Shown here piece after piece: positions 20,631-34,297 of a stretch of 64,000 nucleotides of DNA. The DNA is from Anisodus tanguticus (Eukaryota; Streptophyta; Magnoliopsida; Solanales; Solanaceae). How positions within the stretch are numbered: the stretch's first letter is position 1; every line of letters begins with the position of its first letter. The notes under the pieces are model-generated. The model had not been told where the DNA came from. It searched no databases and saw only the letters and a list, made by a program, of their open reading frames with translations. The stretch covers positions 15,223,001-15,287,000 of the forward strand of contig CM067552.1 of assembly GCA_034509755.1 (NCBI GenBank), given 5' to 3'. Made by a program: the position numbers and the translations under genes.

Positions 20631-23600
20631 TAGTTACAGATTAACGATGAAGTCGTAGTTCAGAAGGATAATGTATGAAGAATCATTAGAAAAAGAACTT
20701 CCGATTAATTATGAAAGGACTTGTAATTAAAGAAATCATAAAAAATCTGTTAACACTCAAAAATACTTTGTGTTTAGCCGAATCAAGTGGCAGCCGAAGG
20801 TGAAAATCTCAAAATGAGCAGGCAACCGAGTTCTAAGCCAATAACCGAACTGACTCGTAGCCGAATCTATTAGTCCTAGCCCTCGGCTAGAAAAGCTCCA
20901 CCGGCTATTTCGGTAACCTGACCGAATCATAATTCCGAGGAACGACTAAGACCCACACATATTTGAACGCCTCGAAGACCAACTCAAAGAACCTTCTAGA
21001 CCCCAATAAATGGAAACAAACCGTCAACAGCTAGAAAGAGGTGCCTTCGGTAGTGTGAGAGGAAATCAAGGAGCAAAAACCGGCACCACCTCCTCATAGT
21101 TGGCTAGTGGATTTAGTGAGTGATTTAGTGGCTAACATAGAAGTATCACATTTTATTTCTTATAGTATAAATGTAAGATCACTTGTACAGAATAAACACA
21201 ACACAATAAATCAAAAATCTGATTTTTACATATCTTCATTCTATCTTTATCGCTTTTATTGCACTCTAGCTGTATTTATGTTTCTTATCACTTAGTTTAC
21301 TCAATCACCATCTTAACGCTTTCTGAAGTAGTTGGGGTACCCATTACTGAAAGTTAGAGTTTTGCACTCGGCCCAAATCACTTAGTTAAGAAATCAATTT
21401 GTCATCCGATTTCGTCAGCCGATAAAACGGCAAACATTTCGGAGGGAAACAAAATCCTAGATAATAGAATCTTGTGAACTGCTATTGGAGCTTGGGCATA
21501 TCTTCTAAATTGACGATACAGTAATCATCAGCATCACTAATTGATATATTCTTAACTACCACCTCTACATCCAACTCTCCCTTTGAGGCATTATTTTGAC
21601 AAATCTTTAGACTTGTGGAAGTCTTGTGCTCGGGAGGATTAGGAATAAAAAAGATTTCTTGTTATGAAGGTAATTTCCCTGATTTAGCACTCTTGTGCTG
21701 GACCTGTAATTTGTATATTGCAACTCCTAGTAAAGAGTCGGGAAAGAAATTATGTGCCTTAAACACCTCAAAATGAAGACTAACCACCTTTCATTCCGGA
21801 ACAAAGAGTGCAAACTTTGATATCCATCTAACATTGTTGGAATCTATGATTTTCTTAGATCAGGGCGTGATTGTTGCTTGGTGTTATAAGTGGTATTCAT
21901 CTATGGAAAATTTCACGTAGAATTCTCCAATTGTTTTTATATCAAAACAAGCAGGTTTACGCACACATACAATAATCTAGTATGTTTTTTTGCCTGAGGA
22001 TCTCTCCATGGTGATATATAACCCACACTAGAAGGAAGGAAAATAAGTAATGGAGATTTCTTAGGGTAATATATATAACCCTCATATATATATATAAAAG
22101 CCCAATGGATTTTCCTTAAATGGAAGATGTATGTGTTTAGGTTTAAGGCCTCATTTCTTTGCACTTAATTCAGATATGAATCTGAATTATTCAGATCTTA
22201 TCCCTTTAAGTGCACAAATTTGTTTTCTTTAAGATTTTACCACATATTCAGTCTTAAAAAATCTTATTTGGTCAGATCTGGGATGAAATCTTAAGACTTT
22301 AATATGCTTTTTTTTAATTATTACTTTTCATGCTGCACGTGTAATTCATATCAATTATCATAAAATGTGTATTAGTAAAAAAAAAATATACCGTGAACTT
22401 GTATTTGAACCAGATTACACGCTCTTGGGAATATGATAAACGTAATTGTTCTCAAAAGATACTTAATATGTCAAGTTATATCATATTTGATATATTCAAG
22501 AGATAATACTATAGTAATTAATTATCCAATATTTATATCACCAGTAGAAAGTTCGTTTGCGCTTCACACAGTTATTATAATCCGCTTAAACTTATGAAAT
22601 GATCTTTACTTTTTTTAATTTCTATATAAAACCTCTTTGAGGTGGAGGACAATTTAGCAAAGGCATGTACCAATAGTATATATTACATCATTAAGAGGAG
22701 TGATGGATCCAATCCACTAAGAAGTTAACCTTCTTAGCTGTGGAAGCAGTAATCGGTCCAAGCTTCTTTTCATCATGGGGATTTCTTCTTATTCCATCCG
22801 TTCTGAACTCTTTCATTAGGTAAAGGAAGAAGGGGCTTCAATCAGAGAATGGAATTCAATCTTGAAAAGGGCGCTCAGATTTTAAAAAAATGGGCTTCAT
22901 TTTTTAAGCTTTATAGATAGAGCAAATCATTAATTCCCAACCGTGGGGTGAACGGAATCCGATACATAAATCCGTTAACAAAAGAATAGAAAATTAAGCA
23001 CAAAATTAAGCTCTCGAAAAGGAACAAAATCAATTTTAACATGTGGAACCTGATTCATAGGTAGTTTCAATATTTGTTCAATTCTATCATTAAAAAATGC
23101 CTTTTTTCTTTTTAATTATAAAATAACGATAATTTAGAAAAGTGTAAAAAAACTGAAAAGCTTCCAACCTAAATTAACAGGAAAGGATCATAACACCTCA
23201 ATGACCTCATAATGGAAGAAAATCAGGATAAGATGGGCAAAACATAATGTATTAATAAATAAATCTCCATCTAAACGTGAATACTATACTCACTCTTTAT
23301 GAATATATACATATAATATTTTTAACACAATGAGGATATTATGTGGCCTTTTTTAAAGCGCCTAATAATTTGCTAATCCTTATGATTAGAAGAAATTTTC
23401 TTCTGTGAAAACATACCAATATATTGCCACTAAACAATGTTGACATGCACTAATGTTGACATAATAATCTGAGCTATTCAATCGTGGCTTCTCCATTGTT
23501 TCAAAACATCAAAAATACAGTATCCATGTCCAAAAACCAAATTGGAAGTTCATAATGCAAATTTCATCGTCTAAGTAAGAGAATTTGACGCTAAAATTAA

Positions 23601-25978
23601 AGCAGAAAGGGGAAGAAAATAAAGCAGGATTCAACAGTATACCACGATGAAAGAGAAGAAGATCGCATACACTAAAGTGTTGGTGTTGAATTCTCATGTA
23701 CTCCTTAGAAGCTTGAAGACAGTTGCCTAGTATGGATATGTCGAGTATGGCCTTGCCGGCATTCCATATGATGTTTTTACATGTATGATGGCCTTGTCGG
23801 CCTTGGCAGGTATATTTTGTTGGGTCCTTTTCTGCTTGCAGGTTGTTACACAACTATTTATGAGAAGCTTTGATCGTTCCGTAAGACCTTGTTCCTTTCT
23901 ACTTAACGTTCTTTATTTTTCTCGGTTTTTACCCCACAGAGCGGTAGCTTGCTTCCTTACCACTTGCAGCTTCAATCGAGATTGCCTCGGCTTCTTAGGT
24001 ACATGAGGAACCGGCCTAACATCTTTTCAATCGAAAATTCAATCAAAGACAAGTTATACTAAGGTGTCCAAAAGAAGATGCAATTAATTTGATGATAAAT
24101 AAAAAAGGAATATCGAAAATTCGAGTGGATGAAGATGAAGTGGTCGCCTTTCATATCGAGCCATGTACTATAATCGGACACTTCAATCGTGCTATGAGCG
24201 GACAATTCCAGAGAAATGGTAAGATATGGGTAAGAGTTCTCGCAGAAAGTGGGTTGAAGCAATACCAATAGCCTAAAGATTACGATTGAAAAGTCACTTT
24301 TAAGCCCGAGTGCAACCAAACTAGAAGGAAATGAAAGAAGAAATGAAATATTGCTCAGGTCAGGTTTACTTTTGATCATTATTGTCTCTGAAAAAAGAAT
24401 ATTGCTCAAAGAAGGTGACTCGTAGTCCCTTTTTGAGTATTATCTTCGCTATGTACACTTGCCCCCCTTTTCTCACTCTTTTGATGGTTTGTCAATTTTA
24501 ATCTATTTTCTTTATGCTACCGAAAGACAGATTGGGGAACCGACTCGTTCCTTCCTTGTATTATCCTCACTCTTTAGGCCAACAACTTTCCTCAACATTT
24601 TCTGTCGACTGTCAGCTTGTTCAGTTGGCATCAAAGGATTCCTGTCACCCAGCACAACATGTTTATTCTCAGCGCACGAGCAAAACACCAGAGATGCACA
24701 ACATGTGGGCCTTATCTAATGAACAATGACTTTTGATTCTTCAATTCAAGGTGTAGAGTCGCTTCCCAAACCTACCTATATAAATGAAAAAGAATTGATC
24801 ACTAGGTACCGAGCAATTCTACCTTCATCCCAATATCTTTATCAAAAATTCCCACCAATTCAAAATGGCCTAACAAATAATATATGAACTTTTGAATATG
24901 AAACGGAAGAAAATTAAAGAAGACAGAGGGAGGGTTTTAGGAAATCAAATGAATACTAACAATGAGCGTGAGAAAGCTAATTAAGGTGGAACATACCAAA
25001 GAAAAAGGAAGAGAAAGAAGGCAAACGGAGGGATTCTAGGAAAAGGAATAAATAGTAATTATGAGGAAAGACATATGTGATGGTGATTTAATTTTCTGCA
25101 GATTTGTATATATATTTATAACCAACTAGTATTTATCAGGATAAACTTTCAGAGTAGTTTTCTTCAAAGGATGAAGTAATTCATCAGTAATTTAATTGTA
25201 CATCTCTTGATTTTCTTTGGCAGATGAGAAAATTCATTAAGATAAGTAACGGTTCATCATTTATAATTGCTAAGTCATTACTATCTGAACATAATGTAAA
25301 ATAAATGAATCCTATTAGATACATCATTTTCAGAAACCAAAACGGCCATACTAAAAACTAATTAGTTTGTATATCTATTTAATTTGAAATTTAATTTGGT
25401 TTGATTCAATGGAGGGTCCAAAATTTCTTTAATGCGGCTGAACTTTGTATTTCAACCTTCAGATAATTTGAATATTACTATTTAATATTTAAATAGATAT
25501 TTTATTACATTTAATTTATTACAGGAACAAAATCGTAATTCAACTTTGAAGATAAGACCTTCTCACTTTTAGTATAATATGATTAAACTCTTTAAAGGAA
25601 ACACTCCTTCCACAAACCTTTATACCTATATCTTCCACAACCCTTGTACTACTACAATGACTTCATCCACAATCCCTTTTACCTCTACCTGTATTCTTTT
25701 ATGGAATAACACAACACCGAATCTTATAGCATCGTCGGACTTTATGTTTTTTATGTCTTCCACATATTTTTGTGGTGAAGAGACATTTTTCTATGTGAAT
25801 TAACACGGTCATTAAAGATAAAGAATACCATGACTAGATACTATGGGTCTGGTAAACAATACCATGGATAAATTATAATTCTTTGACCTTCAATGACTTT
25901 GGTTCTCTTATTCTTTGCTATTCTATTCTCTTATTTCATGACAAATGTTTAAGAAGAATTATGAATGAACATCACACT
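20631..25978. other. Non-coding stretch without recognised gene
   Basis: I found no gene or LTR pair. 20760-21100 and 21410-21435 are richer in GC and repeat the word AGCCGAA/CCGAAT about ten times on either strand, suggesting an LTR-like fragment. 22141-22330 looks MITE-like (listed separately). 24945-25065 carries a small diverged duplication (GGAGGGTTTTAGGAAA... / GGAGGGATTCTAGGAAAA...). The open frames at 23785-24006, 24459-24729 and 25579-25803 show no family signature. Confidence 0.4.
22141..22330. mobile_element. Possible MITE fragment
   Basis: GGCCTCATTTCTTTGCACTTAATTCAGA begins a stretch with inverted TGCACTTAA / TTAAGTGCA words (about 22159 and 22205) and several CAGATCT/AAGATTTTA alternations. 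It resembles small non-autonomous DNA transposons abundant in Solanaceae. No clean terminal inverted repeat pair or target duplication was found. Confidence 0.3.
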
Positions 25979-28453
25979 TCTAACGACCCTCCGTGCCGTT
26001 CGGAGCTTTTGGACTTATTTTACCCAAAATATCCTTCATGTAGGGTTCATCTTTATATTATTACTTGTGAGGATGGGTAGGTGTCGTTCCCGAAGCAATC
26101 GGGTGTCAGATCAAGTTTAATAAAATTAGAACTTCTTAAGTTAACGAGATTGAGATGTTTGACCAAATTCAACATCAGGAGTAAATGAGTATATGTCAAA
26201 GTTTCTTCAATTCCATGAAGTTCGGAATGCGATTTATGACTTAATCGAGTGTTGGTTCGGGTCCAAGGGGTTCAGGTGCGATTTGGGTCATTGGTTGAGA
26301 AATTATTATGTTATAGATTTGGAGTTAAGCACATTAAAAATTAGGTCAAAACGAACTCTCCTAGTTCTTTCGAGTGCGGGAGCAGGTCCATAACGTGTTT
26401 TATGACTGAAATACATATTTGGTATGTATTCGGGACGTCCAGATGCATTTCAGTTATTGGATTGAGATTTTGAAAAAAAAAACAAAAACTCTGGTGTAGG
26501 CATTTGGTTTCCTTCATCGCGATCACGATGGGCCTCACATTCGCATAGAATGGATGGGATCTGGGTTAGGTCAGGCTAAGCCATCACGACTATGATGCCG
26601 CAATCGCGATGCAGGCGTCGCGTTCCCGATACTTTTGGTCAGGGCATATTGTGATCACGTGGCTTGGGCTGCGATGGCAAAGGGCAATATTAAACTGGAT
26701 ATAATCAAATTTCTAGTTCAAACTGCAATGTCCATAACATTATACTATCTTAATCCGAATCTAAGTATTTTCCAATGATTCTATCATTTAATTAGAGAAT
26801 TCAACCATGTTTTGATCTTAAGAAATTGAGATTTCCATAAAAATGGATTTTCTTTTTGAATTAATGAATTGAAGGTCGAACTGTGATCAGTGTTTGATGA
26901 TTTTCGTGATTCTTGACCTTCAGCTATTGGTAAGCTGAATGTACAACGAAATTTGAGTTTTGACATTTAGGGCCCGGGATTGGTTTTTGGGGTGACTTTT
27001 GGATCCAAAATATTAATATAGCAATATGGGTGTCTATGGACTGGTATTCTCAAGTAGTTTCTATATTTTTATAGAGTAGGCTCCTTCAGAGGCTCAAAGG
27101 AAGCGCAAGGAATTGGATTTATTGTTAAAGCTTTAAAAGTATGGCAACTTGAGACTTACTACTCTTTATGAAATGTTTTATGATGCTTTAAGGTAATTAA
27201 GGGCAGTAGTTGAGGAATTAGGGTCCTGTACTCATGAGGTAACAAGAACTTGTGCGGGTACTGGTGTCAATATATGGGTGAAATCAATTAAAATGAATAA
27301 TTGCTATGTAGTAGAGAATGCCAAAGCATATGGGCATTAGCTGGTAGTAGTAAATTTACTTGATATACTTGATTGATCGTGAGATTGGCTTAGCAGTTAT
27401 ACTTGATTAACCCTTGTGTGTTATCATTGATGTATCATTCATCACTCCTAATTCCTATCTAACTTACGAAAATGGAGATATCTTTAGTGAATACTTGGTA
27501 TTGTGTAACCACATGTTGTACGCATATTAATTTCATACTTCATATGATATCATTGGCATGCTTATTTTGATGAATTATATATGACAGTTTGGGATAGTAC
27601 GTTTGTATATTGTACTTGATGGGGTGATGAAGACAATATACCCTATAGTCTAGATGTTCAATCTGACCATTGAATTCTAAATCTTTTATTTCACTCTATT
27701 TCACAAATAGGGAGGACTCGTTCAACTGCGGATGGAGATTAGGAACCCGCTTTTAGGGCTGTTGCATGGGGTAGGGGTAGAGGGTAAGGTAGGTATAGAT
27801 ATTGAGTTGTAGTATCGACTAGGGGCAGAGTACCAGCGGTTGTTCGGGGTCGTGCTAGAGAAGCATCTCCAAATCCAGAGGTTATTTTGAAAGATTAGCT
27901 CATTCAGACCTATGAAGTTGAGCCAGCATAGGCTCCACTATGATTTATTGCTATACCCGTGCTTCAGGAGACTTTGGTTCACATGATGGGATTTCTGAGG
28001 AGTGTATCACATGTGGGTATACTACCAGTCATTTATCATGGTTCTCAGACCAAGGTCGGAGAATAGATTCTTGATTATATGATTGTTCCCAGATTTTAGA
28101 AAGCAGAGGCCTAGCCAGCATCTGTTGTGGCTCTCCGTTACTTAGGTATGCCACTAACTGGCCTTGCTTCACCCCAAGCTACTCAGCCCACAGTGACCGT
28201 GGAAGAACAAAAGATATTTGTCCTTTTTTAGAAGATTGATCCTTCGAGGTATGATGGTAACTCTGATGATGATACCTATGAGGTCTTTATTAGTATGAAT
28301 GAGAGGTTGTGCAACCTTGGATTAGTGGAGTCTTATAGGTTAGCCTACACCTCTTTTTAGATGATTACTCATTTGTCAAGTAGTGGTAGAGTCGTATGTT
28401 GAGAGTACACTAGTAGAGTCTCCTACTTTTTCTTGGGCTATATTCACTGAGGT
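25979..28453 (+). mobile_element. Decayed gypsy LTR and gag (A-lineage), 3' truncated
   Basis: A TCTAACGACCC start at 25979 resembles the TGTAACGACCC LTR start. The U3-like part has the GC-rich CGCGATCACG/AATCGCGATG words (26516-26620). The LTR's end and primer site are not visible. From about 27709 a gag reading frame with many stops appears: RTRSTADGD, a glycine/arginine-rich GRGRG stretch, REASPNPEV, then KIDPSRYDGNSDDDTYEVF and ERLCNLGLVESYRLAY, the retrotransposon capsid homology region. It stops at 28453, where another element's LTR sequence begins. The copy is not functional. Confidence 0.65.
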
Positions 28454-29169
28454 TGTTATACTCAACCTTGGGGGGTGTGGCCGGCACCCAGTGCCCTAAG
28501 GCTTGATCATACCATTCGTGATACCTATAATATTTCTAACAAGACATAGGCTGACAAAGCCTCTAACCAATAAATGTATGATCAGATGACACATCAACCT
28601 GCATGTAGAAGATGCAGAAAATATATATATATATATATATATACATACCAAGGCCGACATAAGTACAAGGGAGCACTTGAAATGCTGGCAAGACCATACA
28701 TGACTGCAATATATAAGATAACTGTCTACAAGCCTCTAAATATTGCATGAACATCATCAGGTTGGGACATTGCCCCGCCATGTCCAAACTATATACATAT
28801 ACACAACAACCATTACCTACCAACTCATTAGACAGGTACGGAGAAAGGAGTGTGACAACATGTAGTTTTGTCATGTCACCTACTGTGAGGGGTCATCTAT
28901 ATGTCTATCTATATATGTAGGCATGAAACGCAATACCCCAATAAGGGGCGTCAGTATGAAAGAATATACTGAATATGTAAGGATGAAACTATAAATAAAT
29001 GCAATACTATAAATAGGGTAAGAGAGAAAGACCATATGTGACTCTGTGGGAGAACGATATGCATACTTTTTTTTAAACCTCATATGTACATATATATGTA
29101 TATATATGCCACACATCGGGGCTATCTCATTATCATTAAGCCACTCATCGGGGCTATCATCCTAATAAA
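28454..29169 (-). repeat. Family-D LTR fragment
   Basis: TGTTATACTCAACCTTGGGGGGTGTGGCCGGCACCC at the left edge is almost repeated at 42811-42842. Further words (CAAGGCCGACA, ACAACTGTCTACAAGCCTCTAAA, GGGGCGTCAGTATGA) recur at 37395-37680 and 43010-43060. The other side ends where the A element LTR begins at 29170. It contains an (AT)11 microsatellite at 28621-28643 and two copies of CATCGGGGCTATC at 29115-29160. Confidence 0.6.
28621..28643. repeat. (AT)n microsatellite
   Basis: A perfect run of about 11 AT units inside the D-type LTR fragment. Confidence 0.9.
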
Positions 29170-31981
29170 TGTAACAACCCATATCATTTTTGGCTAAAAA
29201 CCCTTATTTAACTATATTTCCCTTTTCGTAGACTCTGTATGGGGTTTGTGATGTGTAGCATGGAGCTCGAGGTTCATTTATATGATTTTTGAATGAAACT
29301 CAAGATAGAAGTCTTAGAATTAATAAGTTTGACTCAAAGTTCACTTTCACGTATATGGGTTCATTTTTGGGTTTCATGGCTTCTGAATGTTCTGGAGGGT
29401 CATTTATGACTTAGTCGAGTCATTGGTTTTCTTCCCAACGCATTCAGATGTAATTTATAGTCTTATTTGTGAAATTGTGATATTTGGTTAGTTTGGGTGA
29501 TTCTTTAGAAAAGTAAGTCGTAACTCGGTCGAATGAGAAATTAGATGGCGTGAGCGAGTTTTTAGCACAGTTTACCTTGTGGTAGCATATTTTGTTTATG
29601 TTCTGGGGTCTCGGGAGTATTTCGTGTGTTTGGTGGAGGAACTGTTATGTTTTGAGCTGCTGGTGTCTGGTGTTTGCACCAGCAGCTGTGTGGCCACTTT
29701 TGCTTGCCCTAATCTATAGAGGTTGGCTTACAAATACGGCCCCCTCAATGAAGTTGGGACTTCTGCTTCTCGCAGATGCGATGGCGCCTCTGTGGAGTTT
29801 CTCCCGCTTTTGCGCTAGGATCGAATATTAAGTGAATCCGCCTAAGCGGACCATTTTCTCGCCGAAGCGAGATCACGCCGCGGAGTCGATTTCGCAGGAG
29901 AAGAATCCCTGTTCGGTCAGTCTCTTCAATGCCCTGAAAACAAACCCACTTTCCTAAAAACCTTTATATCGGGATCAGAGCTAGTCTAGGGGAGAAATTC
30001 TTGAGGATTGCTTTTGGGTTCATCTTGAAGCTATATTTTACACCCTCTTTTTATCATTCTTACCTTTTAAATCCTAATCTAGACTTTATTTGGTGAAGAA
30101 ATGTTGTAAGTTCTTCATGATAGAATAAGAGGATTAAATTCTTGATTTGAGGGTGGATTATGAATTAAATGAGCATGATACCATGAATTATTATTGTATA
30201 ATGTTGGATAATGATGTTGTAGTGGTCAATTTGATATTAGAAACCCTTTTCTATTTGGGAGAAAATTCTAGGGTTTGAAATTGATAATTTTACCTAATCA
30301 TACAATTGAAGATCCAACTGGGATTAGATTTCAAATTAACTTAAGGATATGACTATTTAGTATGTAATTATGTTTTGTGAATAATAAAGTTTAGATTTTG
30401 GCACTATGAGCTCGGGGTTGGTTTTTTTTTTGTCTTTTTGTTTGTTTAAAGACTAAGTCCTTGTATGTGTTTTAGCTTAATTATTAACGTAATGTCTATG
30501 TATGTTTGACTACGATTACTCTGAGGAGCTCTGCAAGGGAAAGACGTGTGTAGAGGGTTGACCGTTCATCGCTCCTTCTTGATAGAAGTGCGTATTAGTT
30601 ATAAGTATTAAGGGGTATTGGGCGTGTTTCGAGGTCCCACTGTAGCGATTGTGATAAACGCATGGGTGGGTACCGGTGTTGAACTATGATGATGGGTGAT
30701 TTGGGGAATCAAACTTAAGCAGATTTCGACTATTGTTGATTGGGCTTGTCGCCATTTTGTAGGCTCGTCGCCATAATTTCTATTGCTATGTTTATTCATC
30801 ATATTGTTTTTGATATATTAATCTGATTTACATTGATTATGTGTTAATGACATTCTGAAATCATATGATATTCATCTCTTGTACTTATTGCATCTCATAC
30901 GTCCTGATTACTTGCCTTGTATTATCATTTGCATTCAAACACTCATGGTTCCAATGATATTGAAATGAGAGTGGTTTGAAAATGTTGTAGGTCTGATGAG
31001 ACTAGGAAAGGTACGTTGTTCTTTGAGATGGTTAGAAACACTGAGATAATGGAAATGATTGATATTGATATTACAGCCAAGGGATGAGATCCGTTGTGAA
31101 ATTCCGAATGAGTATATAGACGCCGCGGGTCCCCCATGGGTGTGCAATTCATAGAATTTGAATGCATGTATACTGGAAATGAAAGGTATCTGGCATTGTA
31201 TTTGCATACATACATTGTCACATTGGTTACCTATCAAATTGTAAGTGTTTGGATTCTTTAATGGAACTTGGATGATTTCTTGATAAAGGACCTTGTGAAT
31301 TGATTCCTAAATACTCGGATTCAGTTTATGGAATTGTACTAATGAGGTGACTTAATTGATTATCAAACGCTTAGTGGTTTAAGTGACTTGATTGAGTTAG
31401 TGAATCTTGCGTGGACAAGGTGACTTATATGATTATTCAACTGCTTAGTATAGTAATATTTGAGTGTTAACTTGATATTTATCTCAATTTATGTATCTTC
31501 TGTCGTTGTTGGCCTATGATGCCTACGACAGTATGTTGTGTACTCATGCTACACTTGCTCCATTCTTTTTTGATGCAGATATAATGTCTTTCACCAGATC
31601 TGGAGTATGTGGCTGAGTATGAGCCGGCGGTCATAGAGTGATTCATGGTGAGGGTTCTTCCTTCCAGCATGCCCTGGATGCTCCTATCTTACTATGTATT
31701 TTATTTAAATCGAGAGACATGTTCAGACTATTAGACTACGTCTCTATCCATTTGACTTATGTAATTGGTATTTAGGGCTCTTGTATTATTGACCAAATTT
31801 TGGGAGGTTGTACTACAATATTTAGACTTATTTCTGCTTTTACGTTATAAGTAGACATCTTAATTAAGTATGTTGTTATTTCCACATTTACTACCTAGTA
31901 TATTGTTAATTTGGGGAGTGGTTCGCCTACTGGTGGGATTTGAGTAGGTGTCACCATGATTCCTTAAAAAGGGTCGTGACA
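29170..31981 (+). repeat. 5' LTR of gypsy element A (2.81 kb)
   Basis: It starts TGTAACAACCCATATC and ends GGGTCGTGACA, followed at once by a primer site, so the 3' boundary is sharp. The dyads CCGCCTAAGCGGACC (29838-29852) and CTCGCCGAAGCGAG (29859-29872) lie in the first third. Words from across it recur in several minus-strand copies (for example 53164-54010). Confidence 0.8.
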
Positions 31982-31984
31982 AAG

Positions 31985-31998
31985 TTGGTATCAAAGAT
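31985..31998 (+). promoter_or_regulatory. Primer-binding site of element A
   Basis: TTGGTATCAAAGAT, four bases after the LTR end, matches the initiator Met tRNA-type site (TTGGTATCAGAGC) with one mismatch in the core. Confidence 0.8.
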
Positions 31999-32179
31999 TT
32001 TGGTTAAATGATCTTAAATACAAGAGCAATGTCTAGTAGAGTTTTGCGGATCGATATGGAAACATCCGTACTTATCTTCGAGATGCTATGAGACATTTAA
32101 GAAACTTTACTTTCTTTATTCCTTTTGTGCGAAGATTTTTCATATTCATATCTGACCTTTATTTCCTATTCTCTTATAG

Positions 32180-33720
32180 ATGGTGAGGACTCGTGCCCAT
32201 GAAGCAAGAGAGGAGGCATCTGCACCTACAGAGCGCGGTCACTACAAAGGTCGTGGTAGGGGTCGAGGTAGAGCCCGAGAAGCTACACTGGCGATGGGTG
32301 TAGAACAGAGAGCCAGTCAGACTCATGCTAGATCAGAGTCCCTGAGATGTATATTGAGCCTCAGGACGAGTAGTATGATGAGGAGACGGGGCAGCCCAGG
32401 ATAAGCCCAAATTTATAGCTACTCCAGTTCTTCATGACTTTGGTATGGTTTTTTAGTGTGCTCAATAGTTTTGCCCAGGCTGACATATATCCGATTACTC
32501 CGGGTGGGTCACACACCTGAGTAGGAGAAGGACAGACTCCTGAGTTTTATACTCCAGGGGTTTAGCCACCTACTATGTTGGCACCCCATATTGATGAGAT
32601 TCCAACACCCGAGTTTGGTCCCCGGCCGGTTACAAGGACTGTTATGACCCGCGACAAGCTAAATTTATGGGATCACTTTTCCAACATGAAGCCTCTCATA
32701 TTCTATGGTCAGCCCGAGAAGGATGCGTATGAGTTTATTGTGAACAGCCATGAGAGGCTCCATACCTTGGGTATCGTCGAGTCACACATAGTTTGTTTTG
32801 TTTCCCTTCAGCTCATGGGGGATGCAAAGTAATAGTGGAGGGCATATACTGATCGTCTCCACTGTCTTGGGTCAGGTTTTATTGGATCTTTCTAGAGATG
32901 TATGTGCCCCTTAGCTTTTTTTTGAGCATGTGTGATGTGTTCTCTATGTTGGAGCAGAGGGGTTCGAGAGTTACTGATTACGAAACTCACTTTCATGCCT
33001 TATTGCACTCTGCAGCATCATTGCTACCTACAGAGGCTGAGCGAGTTAGATGTTTTGTGAGTGGTTTGAGTATTCCCCTTCAGTTGGCAACATTATAGAT
33101 GGTGGCCTCTAGGACATCATTTGATTCAGTGGAAGAGCGTGTGAGGATGGTTGAGTCTGTAATGGGAAATCTACCCAAACATGAGCCTAACAAGAGGATG
33201 GGACGATATAGATAGTATAGTGGGTTTACTTCTTGTGGGTATGGACAGTAGGGTAGATTCTAGAATTTGCAGTCTAGTCGACCAGTTTAGGCTGCCCTTC
33301 AGATTATAGATGGTGCTTCTACAGGGTAGAGCTATTATAGTGGGGGCCAGTCTTTGAAGGGTTCTCATTCTGACCGTGGGGGTCATTCAAGTTCTTCTAT
33401 CTCTATTCAGCAGCCCTTAGCGGCCAGGACTTGTTAAAATTATAGTGAGATTGGGCATTTTAAGAGAGAGTACCCCAGGTTCATACCGAGTACATCCCGT
33501 GCACCCAGGAGTCCAGCATAGCCATCAAGGGGTAGAGGCCAGTCTAGCATAGGAGGTTCCTAGTCAGACCGTGGTGGCCATCAGACTAGTCATGGTAGAT
33601 CATAGGCGAGTAGAGACGAGGCTTATTCAGGCCGAGGCGGCCATCAGGGTACTTAGTCCAATGGAGGACACACTCATTATTATAGGCATGAGGTTGAGGC
33701 ATCAGATGCTGTTATCACAA
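32180..33720 (+). pseudogene. Gypsy gag of element A, decayed
   Basis: The ATG at 32180 opens MVRTRAHEAREEASAPTERG and a Gly/Arg-rich GRGRGRGRAR stretch, the typical N-terminus of gag in this lineage. A second block (32575-32832) holds the capsid homology region with FYGQPEKDAYEFIVNSHERL and LGIVESHIVCFVS. A third (32898-33098) has MLEQRGSRVTDYETHFHALL and AERVRCFVSGL. At 33428-33480 the zinc knuckle reads C-stop-NY-SEIGHFKREYP: the second and fourth cysteines of the CCHC pattern are tyrosine codons and a stop falls within it. Several other stops (for example TAG at 32401, 32830, 33097) separate the blocks. It would have formed the retroelement capsid. Confidence 0.85.
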
Positions 33721-33739
33721 GTATTATCTTAGTCTGTCA

Positions 33740-34297
33740 TCGGTCTGCTTCAGTGCTATTTGATTTGGGGTCTATGTTCTCATATGTGTTTGCCTACTTT
33801 TCTACTGATTTGGATATATGGTGTGATATACTTGATATCCCTATTTGTGTGTCTACACCAGTTGGTGATTCTGTGGTTATAGATCGAGTCTATCAGCTTT
33901 GTGTACTTACTTTTATGGGTTATGATACCTGGGTAGTGTTGGTCATATTAGAAATGGTTGATTTGGATATTATTTTGGGGATGGAATGGATATCACTGTA
34001 CCATGAGATTCTGGACTTTCATGCCAAGACAATCAGTCTAGTGATGCCTGGTCTTCCGATATTAGAGTAGAGGGGCGCTCCAGCCCTGCTCTTAAGAAGT
34101 TTATTTCATTCATCCATGCTAGGTATTGGTAGATAAGGGTTGTCTGGCATAGCTATATCATATTCAGCATACGAGTGTGGAAACTCCTTCCCATTGAATC
34201 AGTTCCTGTAGTTAGTGAGTTTGTTGAGGTCTTTCCATCAGATTGTCGGGTATGCCACCGTAGAGATGTTGATTTCTACAATGATCTAGAGCCGAGT
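33740..34297 (+). pseudogene. Gypsy protease and RT lead-in of element A
   Basis: The open block 33753-34070 contains MLFDLGSMFSYVFAYF, the position of the aspartic protease D-x-G-S motif (here DLGS). It continues through ISTPVGDS-like and VDLDIILGMEWISLYHEILD, the protease flap to RT linker of this lineage. After 34076 the frame is broken, but VCHRRDVDFYNDLEPS can still be read. This is the sequence immediately before the first RT motif. It is interrupted at 34297 by the insertion of element E and resumes at 42040. Confidence 0.8.
34293..34297 (+). other. Target-site copy (left) of element E
   Basis: CGAGT precedes the LTR. TGAGT (42035-42039) follows the right LTR, with one substitution. 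Removing the insert and one copy rejoins the host element's pol text (LEPS ... PISIPPYRM), which supports the call. Confidence 0.8.

Noticed and set aside
24459..24729. Two overlapping frames considered as a small gene
   Set aside because: No family motif, no consistent codon use, and competing frames on the same strand.
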